Below, piece by piece: positions 8,393 through 17,174 of a DNA stretch of 64,000 nucleotides. Source of the DNA: Acetothermia bacterium UBA3571 (GTDB lineage: Bacteria > Bipolaricaulota > Bipolaricaulia > Bipolaricaulales > Bipolaricaulaceae); assembly GCA_002375995.1 (NCBI GenBank), contig DFNI01000019.1:10298-74297 (forward strand). The letters run 5' to 3'. The notes beneath the pieces were generated by a model. That model saw nothing but the letters and a program-made list of their open reading frames with translations, did no database searches and was not told the origin of the DNA. The translations under genes were made by a program, and so were the position numbers. Position 1 is the stretch's first letter; each line of letters opens with the position of its first letter.

Positions 8393-8971
8393 GTGCGCGA
8401 GATAGGCCAACGCATCCGTGAGTTGAGGTTACGCCGGGGTTGGACCCTGGAAGATCTCTCCTCGAAGTGCGGTCTTTCCGTGAGCTTCCTCTCCCAGGTG
8501 GAACGCGGCCTCTCCTCCTTGTCCATCTCGTCCCTTCAAGCCATCTGTAAAGCCCTGGACGTTCCCCTCACCCACTTCTTCACTCCCCCCACCAACGATT
8601 CCATCGTCCTCAAGGCAGGTAAACCCCGCACCCGGATCCGCATCGAGGACTCCCACGTCACCTACAGCATCCTCTCTAGCCCCATGCCCGACCGCACCCT
8701 GGAGATATTGATCGCCGAGTTCCCCCCCCGCTACGAACACCCCCTCATCACCCACCCGGGGGAGGAGTTCGGCTACGTGCTCGAGGGCACGTTGGTGTTG
8801 CAGTTGGAGGACGAGGTGTACACGTTGGGACCCGGGGACAGCTTCCACATCCGCTCCAGTCGCCCCCACACCGTGCGCAACCCCTCCGACGAACCCGCCC
8901 GGGTGTTGTGGGTCCTCACCCAGAAGTTACTGGAAGGGGGCATAGGCGATGGCGAAACGGGTAGCCATTGA
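8393..8971 (+). CDS. XRE-family HTH regulator with C-terminal cupin
   Basis: The 192-residue protein has an N-terminal helix-turn-helix (about 5-60; LRLRRGWTLEDLSSKCGLS) and a C-terminal cupin_2 domain (about 105-180, with HPGEEFGYVLEG and LGPGDSFHI), the layout of small-molecule-responsive XRE-cupin regulators of amino acid or polyamine catabolism. The GTG at 8393 is chosen because homologous HTH sequence begins there and a promoter lies just upstream. Its 3' end overlaps hyuA by 23 bases, so it is the first gene of the catabolic operon. It probably senses a substrate of that operon through the cupin and binds the repeats at 8333-8374. Confidence 0.85.
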   Translation: MREIGQRIRELRLRRGWTLEDLSSKCGLSVSFLSQVERGLSSLSISSLQAICKALDVPLTHFFTPPTNDSIVLKAGKPRTRIRIEDSHVTYSILSSPMPDRTLEILIAEFPPRYEHPLITHPGEEFGYVLEGTLVLQLEDEVYTLGPGDSFHIRSSRPHTVRNPSDEPARVLWVLTQKLLEGGIGDGETGSH

Positions 8972-11006
8972 TATCGGCGGTACGTTTACGGATTTCGTAG
9001 GGTTGGACGAGGGAAGCGGCGAGATCACCCTGGAGAAGACCCTCACCACCCCCAAGAACTTCGCCGAGGGCGTCATCGAGGCGGTGGTAAAGAGCGGCCT
9101 CGATCCCCACGAGTTCCGCCAGTTTGTCCACGGCACCACCGTGGTGATCAACGCCCTCACCGAGCGCAAAGGGGCCAAAGTGGCCCTCATCACCACCGTG
9201 GGCTTCCGGGACGTCCTGGAAATTCAGCGGGCCAACCGCCCCGACATGTACAACCTCTTCTATCGGAAGCCGAAGCCCTTCGTCCCCCGCCGCTTCCGCT
9301 TCGAGGTGAGGGAGCGGGTGAACTACAAGGGCGAGGTGCTCATCCCTTTGGTGGAGGAAGACGTGGTACAGGCGGTGGAAGCTTGCAAGGCCGCGGGGAT
9401 CGAGGCCATCGCGGTCTGCTACATACATTCCTACGCCAACCCCGAGCACGAGCGCCGCACTCGGGAGATCATCCGGGAGCTTTACCCGGAGGCCGCGGTG
9501 ACCCTCTCCCACGAGATCACCCGGGAGTGGCGGGAGTACGAACGCACCAACACCACCGTCCTCAACGCTTACGTCCAGCCCATCGCCGCCAGGTACCTCG
9601 CGACCTTGGACGAAGAGCTCACGCGCCTCGGGGTCACCGGGACCAAGTACGCCATGCAGTCCAACGGCGGCACCACCACCTTCGCCCATGCCCAGCGCGT
9701 CCCGATCCACCTCGTGGAGTCGGGGCCGGTGGGCGGGGTGATCGGGGCGGGTGTGGTGGCCAAGGCAGTGGGGGAAGAGTCCATCATCGCCTTCGACATG
9801 GGCGGGACCACCGCCAAGGTGAGCCTCATCGACCGGGGCCAGCTCAAGATCAACACCGACTACCACCTGGAGAAGACGGGCATCTGGGCTGGCTATCCCC
9901 TGAAGATCCCGGTGGTGGACATCGTGGAGGTGGGCGCGGGCGGCGGGTCCATCGCCTGGATCGACCAGGGCGGGGCCCTGCACGTGGGGCCGAAGAGCGC
10001 CGGGGCCGACCCGGGGCCGGCCTGCTACGACCTCGGGGGGACCGAGCCCACCGTCACCGATGCCAACCTCCTGGCCGGGAGGCTCAACCCCGACTACTTC
10101 CTGGGCGGGGAGATGCGGCTCCGGGTGGATCTCGCGGAGGAGGCGATCCGCAAGGTGGCCGAGCCCTTCGGCCTCACCCCGGTGGAGGCGGCGCTGGGGA
10201 TCATTCGGTTGGCCAACGCCAACATGCGGGCGGCCCTGGAGCGGGTGAGTATCGAACGCGGGTACGACCCCCGGGACTTCACCCTGGTGGCCTACGGGGG
10301 CGCCGGGGGGCTCCACGCTGCCACCCTGGCCCGGGAGCTCCGGATGAAGAAGGTGATCGTTCCCCGGGCCCCGGGGCAGTTCTCCGCCTGGGGGATGCTG
10401 ATGACCGACCTGCGCCACGACTTCATCCTCACCCGGGTCATGCCCTGCGTCCCCGAGCGCCTGAAGGAGATCAGGGCAGAATTCGAGAGGCTTTCCGCCG
10501 AGGCCCGGAAACAGTTCCAGGAGGAGGGCTTCCCCCTGGACAAGGTATGGATCGAGCTCTTTTTGGACCTGCGCTACAAGGGCCAGGAGCACACCGTGCG
10601 CACCCCGGTCCCCGCCGAGGCCCTGGAGGAAGGCGACCTGGAGGCGGTGATCGGTAAATTCCACGAGCTCCACGAGAAGGCCTACTCCTTCCGGCTGGAC
10701 GATCCCGTGGAGATCGTGAACTTCCACGTGGTGGGCTGGGGGGAGGTGGAAAAGCCCCCGTTCGTGCCTCTGGACGGAGGCGGGCGGGACTTGGAGAAGG
10801 CGTTCAAGGGGAAGCGCATCGTCCACTTCGATGAAGTGGGAGGGGTGGAGAGCGCCGTCTACGAGCGGGATCTCATTCCCATCGGTGTGCCGATCGAGGG
10901 TCCGGCCATCATCGAGGAGCCGGCCTGCACCACGGTGGTGTGTCCCGAACAGGTGGTGGAGGTGGACCGCTTCGGGAACCTGGTCATCACGGAGGTGGGG
11001 CGATGA
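8949..11006 (+). CDS. hyuA: Hydantoinase/5-oxoprolinase family subunit A
   Basis: The 685-residue product is a full-length HyuA. It has the N-terminal AIDIGGTFTDF phosphate-binding motif (6-16), the hydantoinase A core with MGGTTAKVSLI and GAGGGSIAWID, and the C-terminal domain of the family. HyuA/HyuB pairs use ATP to open cyclic amides such as 5-oxoproline, hydantoins and N-methylhydantoin; acetone carboxylases are relatives. The partner HyuB follows with a 4-base overlap (ATGA). The start ATG lies inside the regulator's 3' end. The exact lactam cannot be read from sequence; the operon context points to cyclised amino acids or dipeptides. Confidence 0.9.
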   Translation: MAKRVAIDIGGTFTDFVGLDEGSGEITLEKTLTTPKNFAEGVIEAVVKSGLDPHEFRQFVHGTTVVINALTERKGAKVALITTVGFRDVLEIQRANRPDMYNLFYRKPKPFVPRRFRFEVRERVNYKGEVLIPLVEEDVVQAVEACKAAGIEAIAVCYIHSYANPEHERRTREIIRELYPEAAVTLSHEITREWREYERTNTTVLNAYVQPIAARYLATLDEELTRLGVTGTKYAMQSNGGTTTFAHAQRVPIHLVESGPVGGVIGAGVVAKAVGEESIIAFDMGGTTAKVSLIDRGQLKINTDYHLEKTGIWAGYPLKIPVVDIVEVGAGGGSIAWIDQGGALHVGPKSAGADPGPACYDLGGTEPTVTDANLLAGRLNPDYFLGGEMRLRVDLAEEAIRKVAEPFGLTPVEAALGIIRLANANMRAALERVSIERGYDPRDFTLVAYGGAGGLHAATLARELRMKKVIVPRAPGQFSAWGMLMTDLRHDFILTRVMPCVPERLKEIRAEFERLSAEARKQFQEEGFPLDKVWIELFLDLRYKGQEHTVRTPVPAEALEEGDLEAVIGKFHELHEKAYSFRLDDPVEIVNFHVVGWGEVEKPPFVPLDGGGRDLEKAFKGKRIVHFDEVGGVESAVYERDLIPIGVPIEGPAIIEEPACTTVVCPEQVVEVDRFGNLVITEVGR

Positions 11007-12733
11007 AGCACGGGATGGATCCGTTCACGGTGGAGGTGATAAAGCGAGCGCTGATCTCCGCTGCCGAGGAGATGTTCGTGACCCTCGGGCGTACCAGCAA
11101 AAGCTCCGTCATCTACGAGGTGCTGGACTATGGCGTCGCCATAACCGATGCCCAGGGCAGGCTCATCGCCCAGGCCAACGGCATCCCGGGCTTCATCGGG
11201 GTCCTCACCTACGCGGTGGAGGACGTGCTGGCGAAGTTCGGGCCCCGGGGCTTGGATGAGGGCGATGTGATCATCATCAACGACCCCTACATGGGCGGGG
11301 CCACCCACCAGAACGACGTGGTGTTGGTGATGCCCATCTTCCACTCCGGGCGCCTCATCATGTTCGCCGCCACCAAGGCCCACTGGAACGACGTGGGCGG
11401 CAAAGACCCCGGGAGCTGGACCGCCGACGCCACCGAGATGTACCAGGAGGGGATCATCTTCCCCGCCGTAAAGATCTTCCGCAAAGGGAAAGAGGTTCCC
11501 GAGGTAGTGGAGATCCTCGCCCGCAACACCCGCACCCCAGATATGACCATTTCCGACATGTACGCCCAAGCCGCCTCCATGCGGGTGGCCGCCAAAAGGG
11601 TCCAGGAGGTGTGTGACAAGTACGGCCTAGACCAGGTCCTCCGGGCCGTGGAGATCTATATGGAGCAGGGGCGCCGGGAAGCCCTGGAGGAGCTCAAGCG
11701 CCTCCCCAAGGGCGAGTTCTACGCCGAGGACTTCATCGACAACGACGGGATCACCGACGATCCCATCCCCGTCAAGGTGAAGGTCACCATCACCGACGAA
11801 GAATTCATCGTGGACTTCACCGGTTCGGCGCCCACCGCCCGGGGGCCTATAAACTCCCCGCTTTCGGCCACCAAGGGTGCGTGTCGCACCGCTTATAAGG
11901 CGGTGGTGGGCCCCCACGCCGACGCCAACGACGGCTTCTTTTCCCCGTTGCGGGTGATCGTGCCCGAGGATTGCGTCTTCAACCCCAAGCCGCCGGCCCC
12001 GGTGAGCACCTATTGGGAATCCACGGGGTACGTCTCGGACCTCATCTGGAAGGCTTTGGCGGAGGCCGTGCCGGATCGTATCACCGCGGGGCACTTCCTG
12101 AGCGTTTGCGCCACCAACGTGTCGGGGATCCGGGACGACACCGGCGAGCGGTTCATCTTCGCCGAGCCCAATGCCGGGGGCTGGGGCGCGGGGAAGGGAA
12201 AGGATGGGGAGAGCGGCCTGGTGTGCTCGGGGGACGGGGAGACATACGTACTTTCCATCGAGGTGGCCGAGACCCGCTATCCCCTGATCGTGGATCAGTT
12301 CTCCCTGAACATCGCCGACGGGGGCCATGGCCAGTGGCGGGGCGGCTTCGGCCTTATCAAGGACTACCGCATCATCAACTCCAAGGCCTACGTCACTGCG
12401 AGCTTCGGCCGCAACAAGTTCCCCCCATGGGGCCTTGCAGGGGGATGGCCCGGAACACCGAACGAGGTGGAGATCCGCACCGCCGATGGGAAGGTGGAGC
12501 GGCGGGGCCGGTTCTCCAACCGGGAGCTGCGGAAAGGGGATGTGGTCCGCTTCATCACCGGGATGGGCGGGGGGTACGGGGATCCCAAGAAACGGGATCC
12601 CCAGAAGGTTCTGGAGGACGTGCTGGACGGATACATCACCCGGGAGGTGGCCCGGGAGGTATACGGGGTGGCCATCGTGGGGGATCCACCTCGCATCGAC
12701 GCCGAGGAGACGGCCCGGCTGAGGGGAGACTAG
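11003..12733 (+). CDS. hyuB: Hydantoinase/5-oxoprolinase family subunit B
   Basis: The 576-residue protein matches the hydantoinase B family from near its start (DPFTVEVIKRALISAAEEM), with the conserved NDPYMGGATHQNDV motif that contributes metal ligands, and the late GGGYGDPKKRDP motif typical of the C terminus. It should form the active complex with HyuA, coupling ATP hydrolysis to ring opening. It overlaps hyuA by 4 bases and is followed one base later by the nitroreductase gene. Length is normal. Acetone carboxylase subunits are longer or have a third partner, which is absent here. Confidence 0.9.
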   Translation: MKHGMDPFTVEVIKRALISAAEEMFVTLGRTSKSSVIYEVLDYGVAITDAQGRLIAQANGIPGFIGVLTYAVEDVLAKFGPRGLDEGDVIIINDPYMGGATHQNDVVLVMPIFHSGRLIMFAATKAHWNDVGGKDPGSWTADATEMYQEGIIFPAVKIFRKGKEVPEVVEILARNTRTPDMTISDMYAQAASMRVAAKRVQEVCDKYGLDQVLRAVEIYMEQGRREALEELKRLPKGEFYAEDFIDNDGITDDPIPVKVKVTITDEEFIVDFTGSAPTARGPINSPLSATKGACRTAYKAVVGPHADANDGFFSPLRVIVPEDCVFNPKPPAPVSTYWESTGYVSDLIWKALAEAVPDRITAGHFLSVCATNVSGIRDDTGERFIFAEPNAGGWGAGKGKDGESGLVCSGDGETYVLSIEVAETRYPLIVDQFSLNIADGGHGQWRGGFGLIKDYRIINSKAYVTASFGRNKFPPWGLAGGWPGTPNEVEIRTADGKVERRGRFSNRELRKGDVVRFITGMGGGYGDPKKRDPQKVLEDVLDGYITREVAREVYGVAIVGDPPRIDAEETARLRGD

Positions 12734-12734
12734 G

Positions 12735-13253
12735 ATGGAGCTTTGGGAGGCGATCAAGGGCCGCCGCAGCGTCCGGAGCTTCCAGGACCGCCCGGTGGAG
12801 CGTGAACTTCTCGAGCGGTTGGTAGAGGCGGGGATTTGGGCCCCTTCCGGGGGTAACGCCCAGACGTGGCACTTCGTGGTAATCACCGATCCCGAGCAGC
12901 TGCGGCGGATAAGGACGGTGAGCCCGGGGATGCTGGGGAACCCCCCGGCGGCCATCGCCGTGTGCCAGGACCTCGTCGCGGCGCGAAAGAAGGGAGGGGA
13001 GCTCGGGGCTTCCTTGGCGGTGATGGACGCGGCCATGGCGGCCCAGAACATCCTCCTGGCGGCGTACGATGCGGGCCTGGGGACTTGCGTCATCGCCTCC
13101 TTCCACAAGGGCGCGGTGTCGCGGATACTGGGGCTTCCGGAGGGGGTGGAGCCGGTGCTTTTGGTCTCGGTGGGCTGGCCTGCGAGGGTCCCCCCGCCCC
13201 CGCCGCGCCGGATGGACGTGATCTCCTGGGAGCGCTATGGGAACAGGGCTTGA
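12735..13253 (+). CDS. Nitroreductase-family flavoprotein
   Basis: The 172-residue protein has the nitroreductase fold signatures: RRSVRSF (10-16), which binds FMN phosphate, WAPSGGNAQTWHF (about 36-48), and a C-terminal GLGTCVIASF. Members reduce nitro groups, quinones, enamides or flavin substrates with NAD(P)H as homodimers. It lies between hyuB and a small hypothetical gene in the catabolic operon, so a redox step on an unsaturated or cyclic amino acid derivative is plausible. The C-terminal PPPPPRR tail is proline-rich. Confidence 0.85.
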   Translation: MELWEAIKGRRSVRSFQDRPVERELLERLVEAGIWAPSGGNAQTWHFVVITDPEQLRRIRTVSPGMLGNPPAAIAVCQDLVAARKKGGELGASLAVMDAAMAAQNILLAAYDAGLGTCVIASFHKGAVSRILGLPEGVEPVLLVSVGWPARVPPPPPRRMDVISWERYGNRA

Positions 13254-13542
13254 GCGGAAAATCTATGAGCTTTTGGGGTACATGGTGACCAGCGCCAGGA
13301 ACCTCCTGGACGAGACCCCCCTCTACGGCCCCTTTCGGCTGGTAGACGCCGCGTCCCGTCTGATCTCGGTGCTGGAGGAGGAAGGGCATGCGAGCCCCCG
13401 GCTCCTTGCGCTCCGGGACCGGATCGAGGAGGGGAAGTACAAGGTGGTCGACGATCCGGAGGCGTTCCGGAATTTCCTTGACGGCTTGGTACAGACGGTG
13501 GTTGAATCCATGTTACAGGAAGGGGGTGATAAGCCGGGATGA
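13237..13542 (+). CDS. Small DUF6092-like protein
   Basis: The 101-residue, mostly helical protein has the conserved pattern YELLGYMVTSARNLLDETPLYG followed by RLVDAASRLI (shown in two parts by the family consensus as I remember it), which resembles DUF6092. No catalytic motif, signal peptide or membrane segment is visible. It overlaps the nitroreductase gene by 17 bases, has GGGAG four bases before its ATG, and precedes the transporter genes, so it is surely translated as part of the operon. Function is unknown; the fixed position beside a nitroreductase suggests a partner role, which is inference. Confidence 0.7.
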   Translation: MGTGLERKIYELLGYMVTSARNLLDETPLYGPFRLVDAASRLISVLEEEGHASPRLLALRDRIEEGKYKVVDDPEAFRNFLDGLVQTVVESMLQEGGDKPG

Positions 13543-13583
13543 GGCCAGCTACGGAAACAAAAAACCTTTTCGGGAGGTGCGAC

Positions 13584-15206
13584 ATGCGTAGGGGGACGGT
13601 TTTCGTGTTATCCGTGTTGGCGTTGGTGGCCTTCGGCCTCGCCGCGTGGGGCGAGGGGGAGCGGGTGCTCCGGATCACCTTTGCCTGGCCCACCTACATC
13701 GATCCCGCCATCGGCTCCGACTTCTCCAGCTCCTCGGCCTTTGTGAACTTGTATGACACCCTGGTCTATCCCGATGTCAACGGTGATCCCCAGCCCCACG
13801 TGGCGGTGAAGTGGGAGGTTTCGGAGGACGGTACGGTCTGGACCTTCTACCTCCGGGACGACGTCTACTTCCACGATGGCACGCCCCTCACCGCCGAAGA
13901 CGTGAAGTTCTCCATGGACCGGATCACCACCATCGGCCAGGGATATGGCTTCCTCTTCGTGGATCGGGTGGTGAAGACGGAGGTGGTGGACGACTACACG
14001 GTGCGCTTTTACCTGAAGGAACCCTTCGGGCCATTCCTCACTACCCTTTACCGGCTCTACATTGTCAACAAGGATCTCGTGGAGGCGAACATCAAGCGGC
14101 CCGGGCCCTACGGGGAGTGGGGCGATTACGGCACTGAGTTCCTCCTCACCCACGACGCCGGAAGCGGCCCCTACATGGTGAAAGAGTTCCGCACCGAGGA
14201 AGAGCTGGTGATGGTGAAGAACCCGGACTACTGGCTCCCCATCCCCGAGGAGGCTCCGGATGTGGTGCGGTTCATCGGCACCACCGAGCCCGCCACCATC
14301 CGCACCATGATGGCCCGCCGGGAGCTGGAGATCTCCGACCAGTGGCAGCCCCAGGAGGCCTGGAAGGCCCTGGACGCCATCGAGGGCGTCGAAATCACCA
14401 GTTTCTTCCCCGGTACCTCTTTCTACCTCATGCTCCACACCCGCAAGCCCCCCACCGACGACATCCACTTCCGCAGGGCCATGGCCTGGGCCTTCGATTA
14501 CGAGACAGTTATTCGGGACATCTTCCCCGGGAGCATCCAGTCTCGGGGGCCGGTAGCTCAATCCTTGCCGGGACACGATCCCACGGTGTTCCAGTTCCAC
14601 CGTGACCTGGACAAAGCCAGGGAAGAGCTCCAGAAGTCCAAGTACTACGACCAGCTGGATCAAATCGAGGTGGAGTATCACTGGATCGCCGAGGTGCCCG
14701 ATGAGGAGAAGGTGGCGCTCCTCTTCATGGCTAACATGGCCGAGATCGGGATCAACGTCAAAGTGGTGAAGGTCCCCTGGATGTCGGTGGTGGAGGAGAT
14801 GGCCCAGATGGAGACCAGTCCCAACATCGTGTCCATCTTCGTGGCGCCCCACTATCCCGAGGCGGGGTCGATCCTCGAGTCCCGGTATCACTCCTCCTCC
14901 GCGCCCACCTGGGAGCAGAACGAGTGGTTGTTGGATGAGACCTTCGACAAGATGCTGGAGGACGCCCTGGCCACGGTGGACCGGGAGGAACGCTTCCGCA
15001 AGTACGCTGAACTCCAGCACTACATCGTGGACCTGTGCCCCTCCATCTTCCTCTTCGACCAGGTGGAGAAGCACGCCTATCAAGCGGCGTACATCGATTG
15101 GCCCGCCGCGAGGGGCGAGGTGATCCCGGTCATGGGCTACAACATGGCGGCCCGCTTCATCAAGGTCTATCCCGAGAAGCGGGAGGCGCTCCTCAAGGGA
15201 GGTTGA
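13584..15206 (+). CDS. dppA: Peptide/amino-acid ABC transporter substrate-binding protein (family 5)
   Basis: The 540-residue protein is a family 5 solute-binding protein like DppA/OppA. The ATG at 13584 is chosen because GGGAGGTG lies four bases upstream and the product then begins with a signal peptide (MRRGTVF, hydrophobic core, AAWG). There is no lipobox Cys, which implies a soluble periplasmic protein and therefore a diderm cell. Mature-domain motifs include DGTVWTFYLRDDVYFHDG and LTAEDVKFSMDR, usual for the family. The permease and ATPase genes follow. In this operon the ligand is most likely a short peptide or cyclic dipeptide/imino acid derivative. Confidence 0.88.
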   Translation: MRRGTVFVLSVLALVAFGLAAWGEGERVLRITFAWPTYIDPAIGSDFSSSSAFVNLYDTLVYPDVNGDPQPHVAVKWEVSEDGTVWTFYLRDDVYFHDGTPLTAEDVKFSMDRITTIGQGYGFLFVDRVVKTEVVDDYTVRFYLKEPFGPFLTTLYRLYIVNKDLVEANIKRPGPYGEWGDYGTEFLLTHDAGSGPYMVKEFRTEEELVMVKNPDYWLPIPEEAPDVVRFIGTTEPATIRTMMARRELEISDQWQPQEAWKALDAIEGVEITSFFPGTSFYLMLHTRKPPTDDIHFRRAMAWAFDYETVIRDIFPGSIQSRGPVAQSLPGHDPTVFQFHRDLDKAREELQKSKYYDQLDQIEVEYHWIAEVPDEEKVALLFMANMAEIGINVKVVKVPWMSVVEEMAQMETSPNIVSIFVAPHYPEAGSILESRYHSSSAPTWEQNEWLLDETFDKMLEDALATVDREERFRKYAELQHYIVDLCPSIFLFDQVEKHAYQAAYIDWPAARGEVIPVMGYNMAARFIKVYPEKREALLKGG

Positions 15207-15210
15207 TCGG

Positions 15211-15253
15211 GGAACGGGGCGGGGAGCCCCCCTCCCCGCCCCCCTCCCGTTCC
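15211..15253 (+). other. GC-rich intercistronic hairpin after the binding-protein gene
   Basis: Bases 15211-15226 pair with 15232-15253 (GGAACG with CGTTCC, and GGGCGGGGAG with CTCCCCGCCC, with a small bulge). No T tract follows, so it is not a normal terminator. Hairpins here commonly protect the upstream mRNA from 3' decay and allow more binding protein than permease to be made. Confidence 0.6.
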
Positions 15254-15266
15254 AGGAAGGCGGCAT

Positions 15267-16295
15267 ATGGGAATTCTCAAATTTCTCGCGAAACGTCTGG
15301 TTTTCTCTGTATTCGTTCTGCTTGGGCTCTCCATCCTCATCTTTCTTATCTCCCGGGTGCTCCCCGGGGACCCGGTGAGGATGGCCCTGGGCCCCCGGGC
15401 GCCGGAGTGGGCGGTACAACAGCTCCGGGAGCAGATGCACCTGGATAAGCCGCTCCCCGTCCAGTACTACTACTGGCTCTCCGGGGCCTTGCGCGGGGAC
15501 TTGGGACAATCCCTCTTCACCCGTCGGGCGGTGATCGACGACATCAAGGAGTTCCTCCCGGCCACCATGGAACTGGCGCTGTTCGCAGGGGTCATCATGG
15601 CCGTCTTCGGGATCCTATTCGGGGCCATCGCCGGCCGCTACTCCAACACCTGGATCGACAACGTGGTCCGGATCTTCTCCTACATCGGGGTGGTGACGCC
15701 CTCGTTCGTCTTCGCCATCCTGTTCCTCCTCCTCTTCGGGTATCTTCTCGGATGGTTCCCCACCGCCGGGAGGCTTTCCCCCTGGATCCAACGCCCCCCG
15801 GTGATCACGGGAATGGTCACCGTGGACTCCCTCATCACCGGGAACTGGGCCGCTCTGGGGGATGCCCTCTGGCACATGGTCCTCCCCGCCGTGGCCCTGG
15901 CCCTGGGAGGAATGGCGCAGGAGGCCCGCATCACCCGGGCCACCATCTCCGACAACCTCAAGAAGGACTACATCGCCTCCGCCAAGGGGTTCGGGGTGCC
16001 CGAGCGGCTGGTGATGTTGAAGTACCTCCTCAAGCCCTCCCTCATCCCCACCGTCTCCATCCTGGGGCTCGATTTCGCTTCCCTTCTGGGGAACGCCTTC
16101 CTGGTGGAGCTCATCTTCAACTGGCCCGGGTTCTCCCGCTACGGGATCAACGCCATGCTGAGGAAGGACCTGAACGCCATCGCCGCGGTGGTGATGGTGC
16201 TGGGGGTGGTGTTCGTCACCGTGAACATCCTGGTGGACCTCGTGGTGGCCTGGCTCGACCCGCGGATCCGGCTGGGCGCGGAAAGGGGCAAGTGA
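15267..16295 (+). CDS. dppB: Dipeptide-type ABC transporter permease DppB-like
   Basis: The 342-residue inner-membrane protein has an N-terminal transmembrane helix (about 9-30), a long periplasmic segment, and five further hydrophobic segments. It carries the permease-ATPase coupling segment ITRATISDNLKKDYIASAKG (about 222-241), followed by GVPERLVMLKYLLKPSL. This is the standard DppB/OppB layout. The gene overlaps dppC by one base (TGATG). It forms the channel with DppC. Confidence 0.9.
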   Translation: MGILKFLAKRLVFSVFVLLGLSILIFLISRVLPGDPVRMALGPRAPEWAVQQLREQMHLDKPLPVQYYYWLSGALRGDLGQSLFTRRAVIDDIKEFLPATMELALFAGVIMAVFGILFGAIAGRYSNTWIDNVVRIFSYIGVVTPSFVFAILFLLLFGYLLGWFPTAGRLSPWIQRPPVITGMVTVDSLITGNWAALGDALWHMVLPAVALALGGMAQEARITRATISDNLKKDYIASAKGFGVPERLVMLKYLLKPSLIPTVSILGLDFASLLGNAFLVELIFNWPGFSRYGINAMLRKDLNAIAAVVMVLGVVFVTVNILVDLVVAWLDPRIRLGAERGK

Positions 16296-17173
16296 TGTTC
16301 AAAAGCCCCCAGTGGCAGAGGCGGAAGGAAGGGTTCCGGCGCGGCTGGTACAAGTTCTCCCGCAACCCCGTATCGGTGGTTGGGCTATTCTTCGTGCTTT
16401 TGGTCTCCTTCCTGGCCGCGTTCGCACCGTATGTGGCCCCATACCCGGAGCACGCGGGGAGGTTCGTGAACTTCCGCGAGGCGAGCCAGCCCCCGAGCTT
16501 GAGGCACCTCTGCGGCACCGATGTGTTCGGACGGGATATCCTCTCGCGGATCTTCTTCGGGTTCCGCTACTCCCTCATGATGGGGGTGGTGGTGCTTTCG
16601 TTGGTGGTGCCCCCCGGGGTGATCCTGGGCCTGATCGCGGGCTACTACCGCGGCACCTGGATCGAGACCCTGATCATGCGGGTGACCGACATCTTCCTGG
16701 CGGTCCCTCCCTTGATCCTGGCGCTGGCGGTCTGTTCGGTGCTCACCCCCAGCGTCTTCAACGCCATGATGGCCATATCGTTGATGTGGTGGCCGTGGTA
16801 TACCCGGCTGGTCTACGGCCTCGCCTCCTCCCTCAAGCACGAGTTCTTCGTCCAGGCCGCCGAGGTGACCGGGGCGAGCAAGTTCCACATCCTCTTCCGG
16901 GAGATCCTCCCCAACTGTGTTTCCAGCATCTTCACCAAGATGAGCCTGGATATGGGCTGGGTGATCCTGATCGGGTCGGCGTTGAGCTTCGTGGGGCTGG
17001 GGGCCCAGCCTCCCACCCCCGACCTCGGTACCATGGTGGCCGACGGGGCCAAGTACCTCCCCGACCAGTGGTGGATCGCGGTCTTCCCCGCCTTGGCCAT
17101 CATGATTACGGTGCTGGGGTTCAACCTCCTGGGGGATGGCTTCCGGGACCTCTTCGCCTTGGAGGAGATCTGA
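16295..17173 (+). CDS. dppC: Dipeptide-type ABC transporter permease DppC-like
   Basis: The 292-residue permease has an N-terminal cytoplasmic stretch, a first membrane helix (VGLFFVLLVSFLAAF), the DppC hallmark HLCGTDVFGRDILSR, and the coupling loop EFFVQAAEVTGASKFHILF. The last segment, GFNLLGDGFRDLF, is the usual C terminus of DppC/OppC. The start ATG overlaps the dppB stop. Confidence 0.9.
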   Translation: MFKSPQWQRRKEGFRRGWYKFSRNPVSVVGLFFVLLVSFLAAFAPYVAPYPEHAGRFVNFREASQPPSLRHLCGTDVFGRDILSRIFFGFRYSLMMGVVVLSLVVPPGVILGLIAGYYRGTWIETLIMRVTDIFLAVPPLILALAVCSVLTPSVFNAMMAISLMWWPWYTRLVYGLASSLKHEFFVQAAEVTGASKFHILFREILPNCVSSIFTKMSLDMGWVILIGSALSFVGLGAQPPTPDLGTMVADGAKYLPDQWWIAVFPALAIMITVLGFNLLGDGFRDLFALEEI

Positions 17174-17174
17174 C

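Noticed and set aside
8281..8526. N-terminal extension of the GH130 gene
   Set aside because: It would cross the TTGACA promoter and the regulator start, and its residues are not GH130 sequence.
8916..10826. 636-codon minus-strand open frame opposite hyuA
   Set aside because: Composition is His/Gly/Pro/Leu-rich without family motifs; it is a GC-rich shadow of the hyuA codon pattern.
13608..15509. 633-codon minus-strand open frame opposite the binding-protein gene
   Set aside because: Same shadow type; the plus-strand frame has a signal peptide, Shine-Dalgarno and clear family motifs.
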